A stretch of 64,000 bases of DNA from UMGS1696 sp963643035 (GTDB taxonomy: Bacteria > Bacillota > Clostridia > Oscillospirales > CAG-272), in assembly GCA_963643035.1 (NCBI GenBank), contig CAVIKO010000002.1, positions 1 through 64,000 of the forward strand. The letters run 5' to 3'. The position numbers and the translations under genes are program-made. Shown one piece after another: positions 34,877-43,582 of the stretch; position 1 is the first letter of the stretch, and each line of letters begins with the position of its first letter. The notes below the pieces were generated by a model that worked only from the letters and a program-made list of their open reading frames with translations, was not told the DNA's origin and did not search any database.

Positions 34877-37012
34877 ATGACACAAGAATTCTATTCCGGC
34901 ATCGGTCGTTTTATCTGGCTTGATCCGGCAGTCTATCCCGAAATGCAGGAGACATCGTTCGACAACAGCGATGGTGGTAACTACTGCGTTGCAGCGTTTA
35001 CCCATACCGTATCCCTCTCCGGCAAGGTTCGTTCCATCACGCTTGATGTGACCGGAGCCGCGCAGTATTTTCTCTGGTGCAATAACCGGTTTGTCGGACT
35101 TGGACCCGCGTCCGCCGGCGGTGATTTTCTCGCTTCCAAACCGCTGTCGTGGCAATATGTCGATCGCTATACGTACCATACCGACACCGATGCGTCATCG
35201 CTTGTGTTTTACGCTAAGGTGCGGCTGAAATCGGAGCGGCTGACGGAATTTACCCCCGGTAAGGGCGATTTCCTCTTGTCCGGTACCATCGAATATGAAA
35301 ATGGTACACGGGAGTCCTTCGGTACGGATGAAACGTGGCTTTCCCGTGTGGATCGCAGCCATACGGCACCCGGTGCTTACGACGCGACTGTCACGCCGGA
35401 CGAATGGAGTCATGCCGTTCTGACCGAGGTGTCTGCACGCCTGCCGATTTCTGAGATTCCCAACCTCGCCTATACCCCTGTCTACGGCGATTATTGGACG
35501 GAACCGCGCCCTGTATATGCCGGAGAATCGTATGAGATCGACTATCCGCGGATCCATTGCGCTTATCTCGCGCTGCACGCCACCGGAGCCTGCACCGTGG
35601 AGCTTGGCTGTTCGGAACGCGGCGGGATTCGGGACAGAGAAACGGTCACGTTTGGAAAAAACGGTGGGGAATACCGGGGACTGGTGATGTATTCCGTCGG
35701 CTATCTTTCCGTGAAGGTTGTCGCAGCAGGAGAGAATGTGCGGATTCTGCCCTACCTCATAGACAGCCGTTATCCGGTGACGGTGGAAGGGACACTCCAT
35801 ACCTCCGATCCCGCGCTCGACAAGGTGTATGACGTGTGTAAATGGACGCTTTCGATTTGTCGTCAGTCCCTGCATCTCGACAGTCCGAGTCATCAGGAAC
35901 TGCTCGCCTGCACCGGGGATTACCTTGTGGAAACGAATATGACCCTTTTCACTTTCGGCGATATGCGCCTTGCCGCTCAGGACATCCGCCGCACCGCCGA
36001 TTGGCTCATGGAAAACGATGGGAGAATGTTTCACACCTCCTACAGCCTGATGTGGGTACAGTGGATCCGCAAGGTCTACACCTTCACCGGGGACCGTGAT
36101 CTCATTCGGTACTGTAAGGATGCACTCGACACGCTTCTCACCCGGTTTCATGGCTACATCGGCAAAAACGGGATTCTCGACAACGCGCCGGACTACATGT
36201 TCATCGATTGGCTGGAGATGGAAGGATACAATATGCACCATCCGCCGAAATCGCTTGGGCAGACGGTGCTGTGTGCATTTTACTATAAGGCGTTGACCGA
36301 CGCGTGTGCATTGTGCAAGGTCATGGAGCATGAGCCGGACGGCGCGTGGTGGACGGCAAAACGCGCATCGTGGGCATCCCGTATGGCGTCGTTCAAGCCC
36401 GCGTTCCATCGCGCCTTCTATGACGCAGACGCGGGACTGTACGTCGACGGGCTGCCGGAGGAGGATGCGGGCAACGAGCCGTGGCGTCCGAAAAATGTAC
36501 CGCTTCGTCATTTCACCCGTCATGCGAACGTTCTTGCCGCCATGTACGGATTATGCCCCGACGAAGATCGCGAACGGATTCTCCGCCGCACGGTGGATCC
36601 GGCGTCCGAACTGCAGCAGGTGCAGCCGTACTATATGTACTTTATTTTGGAAGCGGTATGGGAGAACGGGCTGTTTGGCGATTACGGGATGCAGATCCTT
36701 TCTCTGTGGAAGCCGCTTGTGGAAACGTGCGACAAGGGACTCCAGGAGGGATGGTTCGCGCCGCCTGCGTACAGCTTTGATTACAGCCACGCATGGGGAG
36801 GTACGCCTGCCTATCATCTGCCGCTTTGTCTGACGGGATTGCATATCGTGGAGCCGGGTTACAAAAAAATCACCCTTTCGCCTTGTCTGTGGGGACTGAA
36901 ATCTGCCGACGTTTCGTTCCCGACACCGTATGGACAGATCCGCGTGTGCCAGAGGGCGGGCGAGGAACCACAGATTACCGTGCCGGATGGAATCGAGTGG
37001 GAAGTACGGTAA
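34877..37012 (+). CDS. Alpha-L-rhamnosidase-like protein (GH78-type)
   Basis: A 711-residue protein with an N-terminal beta-sandwich (LDVTGAAQYFLWCNNRFVGLGPA) of the rhamnosidase accessory type. A (alpha/alpha)6 barrel follows, with LDSPSHQELLACTGDYLVETNMT, the counterpart of the GH78 catalytic-acid loop. The C-terminal sandwich begins after FDYSHAWGGTPAYHLP. No signal peptide is present, so the enzyme is probably cytoplasmic. The canonical DCPxRxE residues are altered to DSPSHQE, so the specificity may not be rhamnose. ATG 34877 follows TAAGGAGTATTCCC. The gene ends at a strong terminator. Confidence 0.78.
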   Translation: MTQEFYSGIGRFIWLDPAVYPEMQETSFDNSDGGNYCVAAFTHTVSLSGKVRSITLDVTGAAQYFLWCNNRFVGLGPASAGGDFLASKPLSWQYVDRYTYHTDTDASSLVFYAKVRLKSERLTEFTPGKGDFLLSGTIEYENGTRESFGTDETWLSRVDRSHTAPGAYDATVTPDEWSHAVLTEVSARLPISEIPNLAYTPVYGDYWTEPRPVYAGESYEIDYPRIHCAYLALHATGACTVELGCSERGGIRDRETVTFGKNGGEYRGLVMYSVGYLSVKVVAAGENVRILPYLIDSRYPVTVEGTLHTSDPALDKVYDVCKWTLSICRQSLHLDSPSHQELLACTGDYLVETNMTLFTFGDMRLAAQDIRRTADWLMENDGRMFHTSYSLMWVQWIRKVYTFTGDRDLIRYCKDALDTLLTRFHGYIGKNGILDNAPDYMFIDWLEMEGYNMHHPPKSLGQTVLCAFYYKALTDACALCKVMEHEPDGAWWTAKRASWASRMASFKPAFHRAFYDADAGLYVDGLPEEDAGNEPWRPKNVPLRHFTRHANVLAAMYGLCPDEDRERILRRTVDPASELQQVQPYYMYFILEAVWENGLFGDYGMQILSLWKPLVETCDKGLQEGWFAPPAYSFDYSHAWGGTPAYHLPLCLTGLHIVEPGYKKITLSPCLWGLKSADVSFPTPYGQIRVCQRAGEEPQITVPDGIEWEVR

Positions 37013-37036
37013 CGGATTTTCTATAATACACTACGC

Positions 37037-37088
37037 TCCCTGCGTATCCGCGTGCGCGTTTCACTGGATACGCAGGGAATCTTTTTTT
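37037..37088 (+). terminator. Terminator of the GH78-like gene
   Basis: TCCCTGCGTATCC (37037-37049) pairs perfectly with 37066-37078 and is followed by ATCTTTTTTT. Confidence 0.88.
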
Positions 37089-37141
37089 GAAAACCGCTTA
37101 AAAACGACTTGAATGCAGATCTTCCTTTATAGAGGATAGCT

Positions 37142-38479
37142 TTACGACTGCGCAAATACGCCGCGGCAAATCACACCGTCCGTGTCCGTGAGCAATACCG
37201 GAAGAAGCTTTCCGACTGCATCGGCGCGATCTGTGGGAATATCGACTTCCACGAAATGTTCCGTATGTCCGTTTGCGATGCCTTCTTCAACCTTCTCAAC
37301 AAGGACATATACCGGCTCCGTTCGGTGCGCGGCGACATATTCTGCAAGCATTGCTGCATGAATTTCGTTGTCCACCGCCTCCAGTGCGCGCACTCGTGCC
37401 TTCTTCACCGCCTCCGGCACCTGATCTGTCATTTCCGCCGCCTCCGTTCCCTCGCGGATCGAATACGGAAAGATGTGCAGGTGCAGAAAACGGGCGTGCC
37501 GACAGAACGATGTCGTTTCCGCAAATTCCGCCTCCGTCTCGCCGGGAAATCCGACGATGACATCCGCGCCGAATGTCGCGTCCGGCATGGCGGATCGCAC
37601 TCTTTCCATTGCCGCCAACGCCATTTCCGCTGTGTATCGTCTGCGCATCCGGCGGAGTACTGTTGTGGAGCCGCTCTGTATCGACAGGTGGAAGTGGCGG
37701 AGTATGTGATCGACCTCGGTCAGCGTGGCGACAAACGCATCCGACATCACCGTTGGCTCCAGCGATCCCATCCCGATTCGCTCCACGCCGGGGATTTTGT
37801 CCACCTCTCTGAGCAGTGCAGCCAGCGCCATACCATAAGGGAGCTTTTGCCCCTTTTCCCGCAGATCCATGCCGTAGGATGCCGTTTCGATCCCGGTGAG
37901 GATCAGCTCTCTACAGTATCCAGCAAGATGAGTGGCTTCGCGGAGTACCTCACAGGCAGGTTTAGAACGCACCCTGCCTCGCGCCTTGGGAATGATGCAG
38001 TACGCGCACCGATTCTCGCAGCCATCCTCGATTTTTATGTACGACCGAACCCTCTTTGGAACGCGCAGTACCACAGACTCCATCGCCGCGCTCGTCATAT
38101 CGTCCGCATCGACTGCGGCGGCAGCAAAATCCGTATCGGAGAACGTGTCGATGTGGGATAGCACCGCAGGAATTTTTGCTTTTCGATCGTTGCCGCATAC
38201 GTAGACCACGCCGGGAATTTTCGCCGCCTCTTCTCCGGAAATCTGGGCAAAGCAGCCGGTGACGACCACATGCGAACCTTGAGATGCCGCGCGCCGGATC
38301 ATCTGCCGGGATTTGCGGTCGCTTTCGCCGGTGACGGTACACGTGTTGACGATCACGACCGTCGGAATTTCGCCAATCGGCGCGTTTTGCCAGCCGCGCT
38401 CCGTCAGCTCCTGCGCAATTTCGTCGGATTCACACTGGTTGACCCGGCAGCCGAGCGTGATGATGGAAAAGGTTCTCAT
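37142..38479 (-). CDS. mtaB: tRNA t6A37 methylthiotransferase MtaB
   Basis: A 445-residue radical-SAM methylthiotransferase that converts t6A37 to ms2t6A in tRNAs reading ANN codons. The N-terminal MTTase domain has its three cluster cysteines (TLGCRVN, NTCTVT, TGCFAQ). The radical-SAM motif is CENRCAYCIIPKARG. A C-terminal TRAM-like segment follows. The sequence start TLGCRVNQCES is typical of MtaB rather than MiaB or RimO. It is followed 25 bp upstream in coordinate order by the GH95 gene on the same strand; the two look functionally unrelated. Confidence 0.93.
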   Translation of the reverse strand: MRTFSIITLGCRVNQCESDEIAQELTERGWQNAPIGEIPTVVIVNTCTVTGESDRKSRQMIRRAASQGSHVVVTGCFAQISGEEAAKIPGVVYVCGNDRKAKIPAVLSHIDTFSDTDFAAAAVDADDMTSAAMESVVLRVPKRVRSYIKIEDGCENRCAYCIIPKARGRVRSKPACEVLREATHLAGYCRELILTGIETASYGMDLREKGQKLPYGMALAALLREVDKIPGVERIGMGSLEPTVMSDAFVATLTEVDHILRHFHLSIQSGSTTVLRRMRRRYTAEMALAAMERVRSAMPDATFGADVIVGFPGETEAEFAETTSFCRHARFLHLHIFPYSIREGTEAAEMTDQVPEAVKKARVRALEAVDNEIHAAMLAEYVAAHRTEPVYVLVEKVEEGIANGHTEHFVEVDIPTDRADAVGKLLPVLLTDTDGVICRGVFAQS

Positions 38480-38504
38480 ACTGTATTAGTTATCCTCGTG
38501 AGAT

Positions 38505-40856
38505 TCATGCTTTGAAAAATGGAAGAACGATCTCGTTTGACGAAAGCGTGACTGCTGTTCTGTCGCTGCCGTTCACAAACCGATAGCCGGAGCCGATACG
38601 CACTTCTTTTTCGATTGGTTTATCTGCTGTGAGCCGCACGACGCCGCCCTCCTCGGTCCAGTCGATAGCGCAGGAGACGGTGTCTCTGCCGCGCACACCG
38701 TGGATGTAGCCGCGTTTCCAATCGTCCGGCAGTGCGGGCAGAACGGTTAGATACGCCATGTGGGACTGAAAGAGCATCTCGTTCACCGCTGCAGGAATGC
38801 CGATATTGCCATCGATTTGGTACGGCGCGGTACGGTTGTCCTCACAGCAGACGGAACCCATTCGTCGCCAGTCGTTGTGTGTGGTGAAGAAATTGCCCAT
38901 TAGACAAGCGCGGGAAATCTCAGACAAGCACCACAACGCCGTATTGCCGCGCCGCAACCGCGCTGCTTCTCCCGCCATATTCGCCATGCCCCAACTCGAA
39001 TGCTGCTCCGCGCCGCCGATGGTGCCATCATGACCGCCGGAGATGCGCAAATCCTCCGCCCGACAAAACGCTGGATAAAGCGGGTCGTCCACGGAAATCT
39101 CGCTGCCCGGAAATACGGGATAGAGATGACTGTGGTGCCGGTGCGCGTAATAGTCGAGGTAGTAGGGATCGAGCCATTCCGCAATCGCGCCATCGTCGTT
39201 GATCCGGTACGGGCGGCACTTTTGACGCATCCTCTCCCACAGCGGTACCTTGTCTGCGTACAATCCGGTCAGACGTGCTCCCGCAAGAAGATGGGTCAGA
39301 ACCTCCCGAAGCAACGCGTACTCCATCGACGCGTTTTTGACCGTCTCAATATTGTATCCGTTCTCATCCCAGACGTTTTTGGGGGTGTTTTCAGGTGAGG
39401 TGGAGGGATAGAGGTCGTAGAATCCATCTGCGTTCTCCACGGCGAAATCCTCATAAAACAGCGCGACCTCGTAGAGATACGGCATCACGTGTTCGCGGAG
39501 ATACGCCTCGTCCCCGGTGAAGCGGTAATAGTCCCAGAAATGCTGTCCGAACCATGCCGCGCCGCCTGTCCAGTTCACGATGTGGTTGGCGAGACACTTG
39601 CATAGCCCGGATTCCGGTGTGTTCACGGAATTGATCCAGATCCCGCGGCAGCCAAAGAGCTTCTTGGCGTTCTCTCGGAAATCGTCCATCATGGATTCCG
39701 TGTAGTCGAGTGCCAGCCGCAGGAAATCGAACATACCGCCTGTCAGCGCGTTCCAGTAGATCATTTCAAAATTAACGTTGTACATATAGAACGCCCAGAA
39801 GCACCGGTACGTCCCGTTGAACAGTCCGATGAGGTGACAGGGCAGGGTATCCATATCCGTTCCGCCTGTGGAGGAAAGAAAGAGGTACCGTCCATATGCA
39901 TACAGCTTTTCAATAAGCTCCGTGGACGCACCGTTGTCCTGCGCATCTGCCAGCAATACATCGTTTGTGCGGTGCGTATCCGGATCAGAAATGGAAAAAT
40001 CCACGCCTGAGAAAAGCGGTTTGTGCAGCGCGATATGGGCAGACAGAGCGGTCTCGTAGGACGGTGCCGCATCCAAAATCGCTATCGATTCCCTGTATCC
40101 TTTTTCGCGTGGGACGGATATAAACACGCGGAGAACAAGGGTGATCTCGGTGGCACCTGTCACGGAAAGCCTTCCGTTTTCACAGCTGTACGTGCCGTCC
40201 GTGGTGATTTTCGCAACCGCGCCGTAATCTCCGGGCAGATACGCTGAATCGTTACGTGCGGCATAGGTGAGATATGCACCGCTTGCCGCCGATTCCCTTT
40301 CCGGAATTTCCGTTTTGCCCAGAGTTTCCGGATCGTGCAGATCGAGCCAGAGCTTGGTATCGATCGTGCCGTTCTGTGCCGTATAGTGAAGATAGACAAG
40401 ATGGCTCTTCCGGGACGCGAAAACCTCGCGGCGATAGGACGTCCCGCCCTCTGTCCACGATACGGATACCACACCCGTGTCCATGTGGATTTCACGGCGG
40501 TATTGGCGGTAGGAGTTGTTCGCACGTCTGGAGAGACGGATATCGCACACCGGCGTGGGAGATGTGTTGTCACCGTCATAACCCGCCTCGCGCAGTGCCG
40601 TGGTCAGCACCTGATCCGCCTCGCGCGGATTGTGGTCATCAAGATACTGCCGCACGAGAGGGAGCTTGTCATGTATATCCGGCAGCGGGGAGTTTTTTCC
40701 GCCGCGCCAGAGCTTTGCGTGGTTTATACAGATATATTCTTTCCAGAGACTGCCGTAAACCAGTCCGCCGACGGTTCCGCTGCCAAACGGTGCGCCTTCC
40801 CGCCACATATCGCCATGCCACGCCGCCGGATACCGCATTGTTAATGTATGCTGCAT
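38505..40856 (-). CDS. Glycoside hydrolase family 95 (alpha-L-fucosidase/galactosidase)
   Basis: A 783-residue GH95-type enzyme, an inverting alpha-1,2-L-fucosidase or L-galactosidase. The N-terminal super-beta-sandwich starts RYPAAWHGDMWREGAPFGSGTVGGLVYG. The (alpha/alpha)6 barrel contains the family block NGTYRCFWAFYMYNVNFEMIYWNA and a GGHDGTIGGAEQHSSWGMANMAGEAARL segment. The C-terminal part is a beta-sandwich. No signal peptide is present, so it acts inside the cell, like the GH29 enzyme at 5532. Upstream of its start lies repeat array 2 instead of a recognisable promoter, so its transcription start may be within or beyond the array. Confidence 0.87.
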   Translation of the reverse strand: MQHTLTMRYPAAWHGDMWREGAPFGSGTVGGLVYGSLWKEYICINHAKLWRGGKNSPLPDIHDKLPLVRQYLDDHNPREADQVLTTALREAGYDGDNTSPTPVCDIRLSRRANNSYRQYRREIHMDTGVVSVSWTEGGTSYRREVFASRKSHLVYLHYTAQNGTIDTKLWLDLHDPETLGKTEIPERESAASGAYLTYAARNDSAYLPGDYGAVAKITTDGTYSCENGRLSVTGATEITLVLRVFISVPREKGYRESIAILDAAPSYETALSAHIALHKPLFSGVDFSISDPDTHRTNDVLLADAQDNGASTELIEKLYAYGRYLFLSSTGGTDMDTLPCHLIGLFNGTYRCFWAFYMYNVNFEMIYWNALTGGMFDFLRLALDYTESMMDDFRENAKKLFGCRGIWINSVNTPESGLCKCLANHIVNWTGGAAWFGQHFWDYYRFTGDEAYLREHVMPYLYEVALFYEDFAVENADGFYDLYPSTSPENTPKNVWDENGYNIETVKNASMEYALLREVLTHLLAGARLTGLYADKVPLWERMRQKCRPYRINDDGAIAEWLDPYYLDYYAHRHHSHLYPVFPGSEISVDDPLYPAFCRAEDLRISGGHDGTIGGAEQHSSWGMANMAGEAARLRRGNTALWCLSEISRACLMGNFFTTHNDWRRMGSVCCEDNRTAPYQIDGNIGIPAAVNEMLFQSHMAYLTVLPALPDDWKRGYIHGVRGRDTVSCAIDWTEEGGVVRLTADKPIEKEVRIGSGYRFVNGSDRTAVTLSSNEIVLPFFKA

Positions 40857-40879
40857 TGTTGTTGTACCTCATCAAAATC

Positions 40880-40897
40880 AACTGTTAAGTCTAAACT
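40880..40897 (-). repeat. Conserved end sequence of repeat element, array 2
   Basis: Read on the minus strand this is AGTTTAGACTTAACAGTT. It matches the array 1 flank at 13 of 18 positions and directly adjoins the last core. It lies 24 bp from the GH95 start codon. Confidence 0.55.
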
Positions 40898-41429
40898 GAG
40901 TGGGACGGATCGCGCCACCAATCAGCAGCACATCATTCCCACTCGATGCTAAAAAGCGTTATTTTGGAGAATTTCCTGTCAAGGAAATTCTCAAGAGTGG
41001 GACGGATCGCGCCACCAATCAGCAGCACATCATTCCCACTCGATGCTAAAAAGCGTTATTTTGGAGAATTTCCTGTCAAGGAAATTCTCAAGAGTGGGAC
41101 GGATCGCGCCACCAATCAGCAGCACATCATTCCCACTCGATGCTAAAAAGCGTTATTTTGGAGAATTTCCTGTCAAGGAAATTCTCAAGAGTGGGACGGA
41201 TCGCGCCACCAATCAGCAGCACATCATTCCCACTCGATGCTAAAAAGCGTTATTTTGGAGAATTTCCTGTCAAGGAAATTCTCAAGAGTGGGACGGATCG
41301 CGCCACCAATCAGCAGCACATCATTCCCACTCGATGCTAAAAAGCGTTATTTTGGAGAATTTCCTGTCAAGGAAATTCTCAAGAGTGGGACGGATCGCGC
41401 CACCAATCAGCAGTACATCATTCCCACTC
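40898..41429 (-). repeat. Tandem repeat array 2: six 47-bp cores, period 97 bp
   Basis: Six cores start at 40898, 40995, 41092, 41189, 41286 and 41383, separated by five 50-bp spacers. On the minus strand each core begins GAGTGGGAATGATG and ends CGATCCGTCCCACTC. It is identical to the array 1 core at 40 of 47 positions. Each spacer contains GAGAATTTCCT...AGGAAATTCTC, an 11-bp stem also found in array 1. Copies are near-identical, with one C/T change in the last. It fills the gap between the GH95 start and the PHP gene, and the outermost core overlaps the PHP stop codon. The period is not a multiple of 3, so open frames here are not proteins. Confidence 0.95.
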
Positions 41430-42230
41430 CGTAATCGCGTATTCCGAAAAGCTGCCGCCATGATACTGCCAGAGCGTGAGTACGCCGTTTGCACGGAGCA
41501 TTTCGAGCGATTCCCGGTAGTGGCAGTCGAGATATGGTGCGTTGTGACAGTCGGAGGAGAGTGTGAACCGTGCGCCGCGGGAGGCGAGATGGTGAACCAG
41601 CCAATCCGCCGGATAGGGAACGGTGCGGTAGCCGCGGGAGATGGCTCCGGTGTTTACCTCAAAGAGATCGCATAAGGGCAGCAGCGCATCAGCAGCCTCC
41701 ATGGCAAGCGAACGGTATTGTGGATCGTCCTCCGGCATAAGGGAAAATTTCGTGATCACATCGAGATGCCCCACAATGGTCGGGCGGTGGATCCGGATGC
41801 AGTCGGTAACCGTCTCCCAATAGTGGCGGGCGTAGGCAAGGGGATCGCCGGAGAAATGCTCCCGCAATGCAGTTTCCTGCCGTTCCCGGCTGTGGTCGAT
41901 TTCCAGATACACGCCGTCCTTGCAGAGATAATGTGTGCTGCCGATGGTGTAATCGTACTTGTCCGCAAGCGGCAGCGTGAACCGGTCGACCTCCAATCCG
42001 AGCGCGATCTCGATTTTGTCCTGATACATCGCGGTGAGGGAACGGATTGTTTCGCGGTATTCCGGAATGCGCGCAAGAGGCACGTTCCATGAACAGGGGA
42101 AAGGCATTGGGCTGTGATCCGAGAAGCCGAGCACGTCAAACCCCTTCTTGATAGCGGCTTCGATCATCTCAGCGGGCGTATTCTTCCCATCGGAGAAGAT
42201 TGTGTGGGTATGTAAATTCTGAAAAGTCAT
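41418..42230 (-). CDS. PHP-domain phosphatase (histidinol-phosphatase-like)
   Basis: A 270-residue PHP-domain metal-dependent phosphatase, most like the HisJ type. Metal-binding motifs are visible: NLHTHTIFSDGKNTP at the N-terminus, GFSDHSPMP, the Glu in ALGLEVD, HYLCKDGVYLEIDH, VGHLDVIT, and the late TLSSDCHN. Its ATG overlaps the stop of the HAD gene by 4 bp (ATGA at 42230-42227), a classic coupling arrangement. The last three codons and the stop (GAG TGG GAA TGA) lie inside the first core of repeat array 2. No other histidine genes are near, so histidinol-phosphate is not assured. Confidence 0.87.
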   Translation of the reverse strand: MTFQNLHTHTIFSDGKNTPAEMIEAAIKKGFDVLGFSDHSPMPFPCSWNVPLARIPEYRETIRSLTAMYQDKIEIALGLEVDRFTLPLADKYDYTIGSTHYLCKDGVYLEIDHSRERQETALREHFSGDPLAYARHYWETVTDCIRIHRPTIVGHLDVITKFSLMPEDDPQYRSLAMEAADALLPLCDLFEVNTGAISRGYRTVPYPADWLVHHLASRGARFTLSSDCHNAPYLDCHYRESLEMLRANGVLTLWQYHGGSFSEYAITEWE

Positions 42231-42868
42231 AGGGAATTTTTCTCCTTCATCAGCAGAGAACATAGATCTATGGGGGTGCGGCAGACAGAATCGGGAGCGG
42301 TGACGGTGCCGAACCCCCAGGTCACATAGCAGAAATCGCAGCCGGATGCACGGGCGGCCTCCTCATCAAATGCGGTGTCACCGACATAGAGGGAGGATTG
42401 CAAATCGTACTTGTCCCGAAGCAGACGAATGTTGTCCGCTTTCCTTTTTCCGGTGTCGCCAGAGCTGATGTAATCCCGGAAATATTTTCCGAGTCGGTGA
42501 TATGTGAGAAAAGCCTCGATGTAGCCTGACTGGCAATTGGATACGATAAAGAGCGGATAGCACTGAGAGAGCGCGGTAAGTACCTTGGGAATCTCCGGGT
42601 ACAATCTACCGCCGTGTGCGAGAAGAAGCTCATTTTCCACAGCGCACGATTCCATTATCAGTCCAAACGCTTTTTCATATGGCAGATCGGGGAAAAGTAG
42701 GGGGGCAAGCTCCTCGTTGGTTCGTCCCATATATGCCTGCACATCCGCTTCTGTGACCGTGCGGTGTATTTCCGGATGGCGCGCTAAGACCGTTTCCCAA
42801 ATATGTGCGGTGACGTGAGTCGCATCCCAGAGTGTGCCATCCAAATCGAATAAAATGCTGTCGTACAT
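42227..42868 (-). CDS. HAD family hydrolase (phosphoglycolate phosphatase-like)
   Basis: A 213-residue haloacid-dehalogenase-type phosphatase. Motif I is ILFDLDGTLWD, motif II FIVSNCQ, motif III includes SSGDTGKRKADN, and motif IV YVGDTAFDEEAA. The cap domain lies between motifs I and II. The start MYDSILFDL at 42868 is preferred over an in-frame start 10 codons upstream because GCAGGA precedes it and the fold starts there. It is translationally coupled to the downstream PHP phosphatase. The substrate is unknown. Confidence 0.88.
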   Translation of the reverse strand: MYDSILFDLDGTLWDATHVTAHIWETVLARHPEIHRTVTEADVQAYMGRTNEELAPLLFPDLPYEKAFGLIMESCAVENELLLAHGGRLYPEIPKVLTALSQCYPLFIVSNCQSGYIEAFLTYHRLGKYFRDYISSGDTGKRKADNIRLLRDKYDLQSSLYVGDTAFDEEAARASGCDFCYVTWGFGTVTAPDSVCRTPIDLCSLLMKEKNSL

Positions 42869-42903
42869 AAATTTTCCTGCTCTCTCAGTGGATTTCAACT
42901 TTC

Positions 42904-42932
42904 AGTATACAACAAATCAACGGAGAGTGCAA
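42904..42932 (-). promoter_or_regulatory. Promoter of the HAD-PHP operon
   Basis: TTGCAC (42932-42927) and TATACT (42909-42904) are spaced by 17 bp. Confidence 0.6.
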
Positions 42933-42995
42933 GAGGAAAATGGAAAAATCCTTGTGAAAAACATGGGGGACAATCGTGAAAAAACGACGGGGCGG

Positions 42996-43024
42996 TTGAC
43001 TTTCACCTTTTTGCATGGTACAAT
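42996..43024 (+). promoter_or_regulatory. Promoter of the MarR-family gene
   Basis: TTGACT (42996-43001) and TACAAT (43019-43024) are spaced by 17 bp. Confidence 0.68.
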
Positions 43025-43060
43025 GTGTAAGATACTGTACAATCGAACGGAGTAGTACCC

Positions 43061-43582
43061 ATGCTGGAAGAAGAACTTTTGCAAATCACCAATCTCGTGC
43101 GTTTGCATTTTTATAAACGTATTTTCGCCGTTGTTCGTGAACGAGAGGGCAGCTTGACTGCGATGGAGGTCTTTGCTGTGGAGGTAATCCACGCCCTTCA
43201 TAGACCGACGATCAGCGAGTTTGCGGATTTTCTCGGCATCTCCCGCTCCAATGCGACTTACAAGATCCACTCGCTGGAGCAGAAGGGATATGTGGAGAAA
43301 AGTCCATCCGAGGACGACAGGCGGGAATGGCGGCTCACGCTCACGGAAAAATACTATCGCTATATCCACCTGTATGAGGACAGCTTCCGTGCCTTTATCC
43401 GGGAAAACGAAAAGCACTTTACAAATGAGCAGGTGGAGCACTTCGGCGAGATTCTGCATAAGATTCTCAGCGATGCGGAGGAATTCGCCGACTTTGAGGA
43501 GTTTACATCGAAACCCTCAGAAGCGTCCGCTGCAGAATTTCCTTCTCTATCTTTACCGGATGCGGATGGAAATCAACCGTAA
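43061..43582 (+). CDS. MarR family transcriptional regulator
   Basis: A 173-residue winged-helix regulator. The DNA-binding region is TISEFADFLGISRSNATYKIHSLEQKGYVEK, followed by the wing SEDDRREWRLTLTEK. Helices at both ends make the dimer interface, and the C-terminal 25 residues are low-complexity. It is convergent with, and overlaps by 10 bp, the transglutaminase-like gene. Targets are unknown; it is divergent from the HAD-PHP operon and might control it. Confidence 0.85.
   Translation: MLEEELLQITNLVRLHFYKRIFAVVREREGSLTAMEVFAVEVIHALHRPTISEFADFLGISRSNATYKIHSLEQKGYVEKSPSEDDRREWRLTLTEKYYRYIHLYEDSFRAFIRENEKHFTNEQVEHFGEILHKILSDAEEFADFEEFTSKPSEASAAEFPSLSLPDADGNQP

Noticed and set aside
40946..41675. 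Chained 65-66-residue open frames across array 2
   Set aside because: They are a by-product of the 97-bp repeat being free of stops. The frame shifts by one base each unit, and there is no RBS and no family resemblance.
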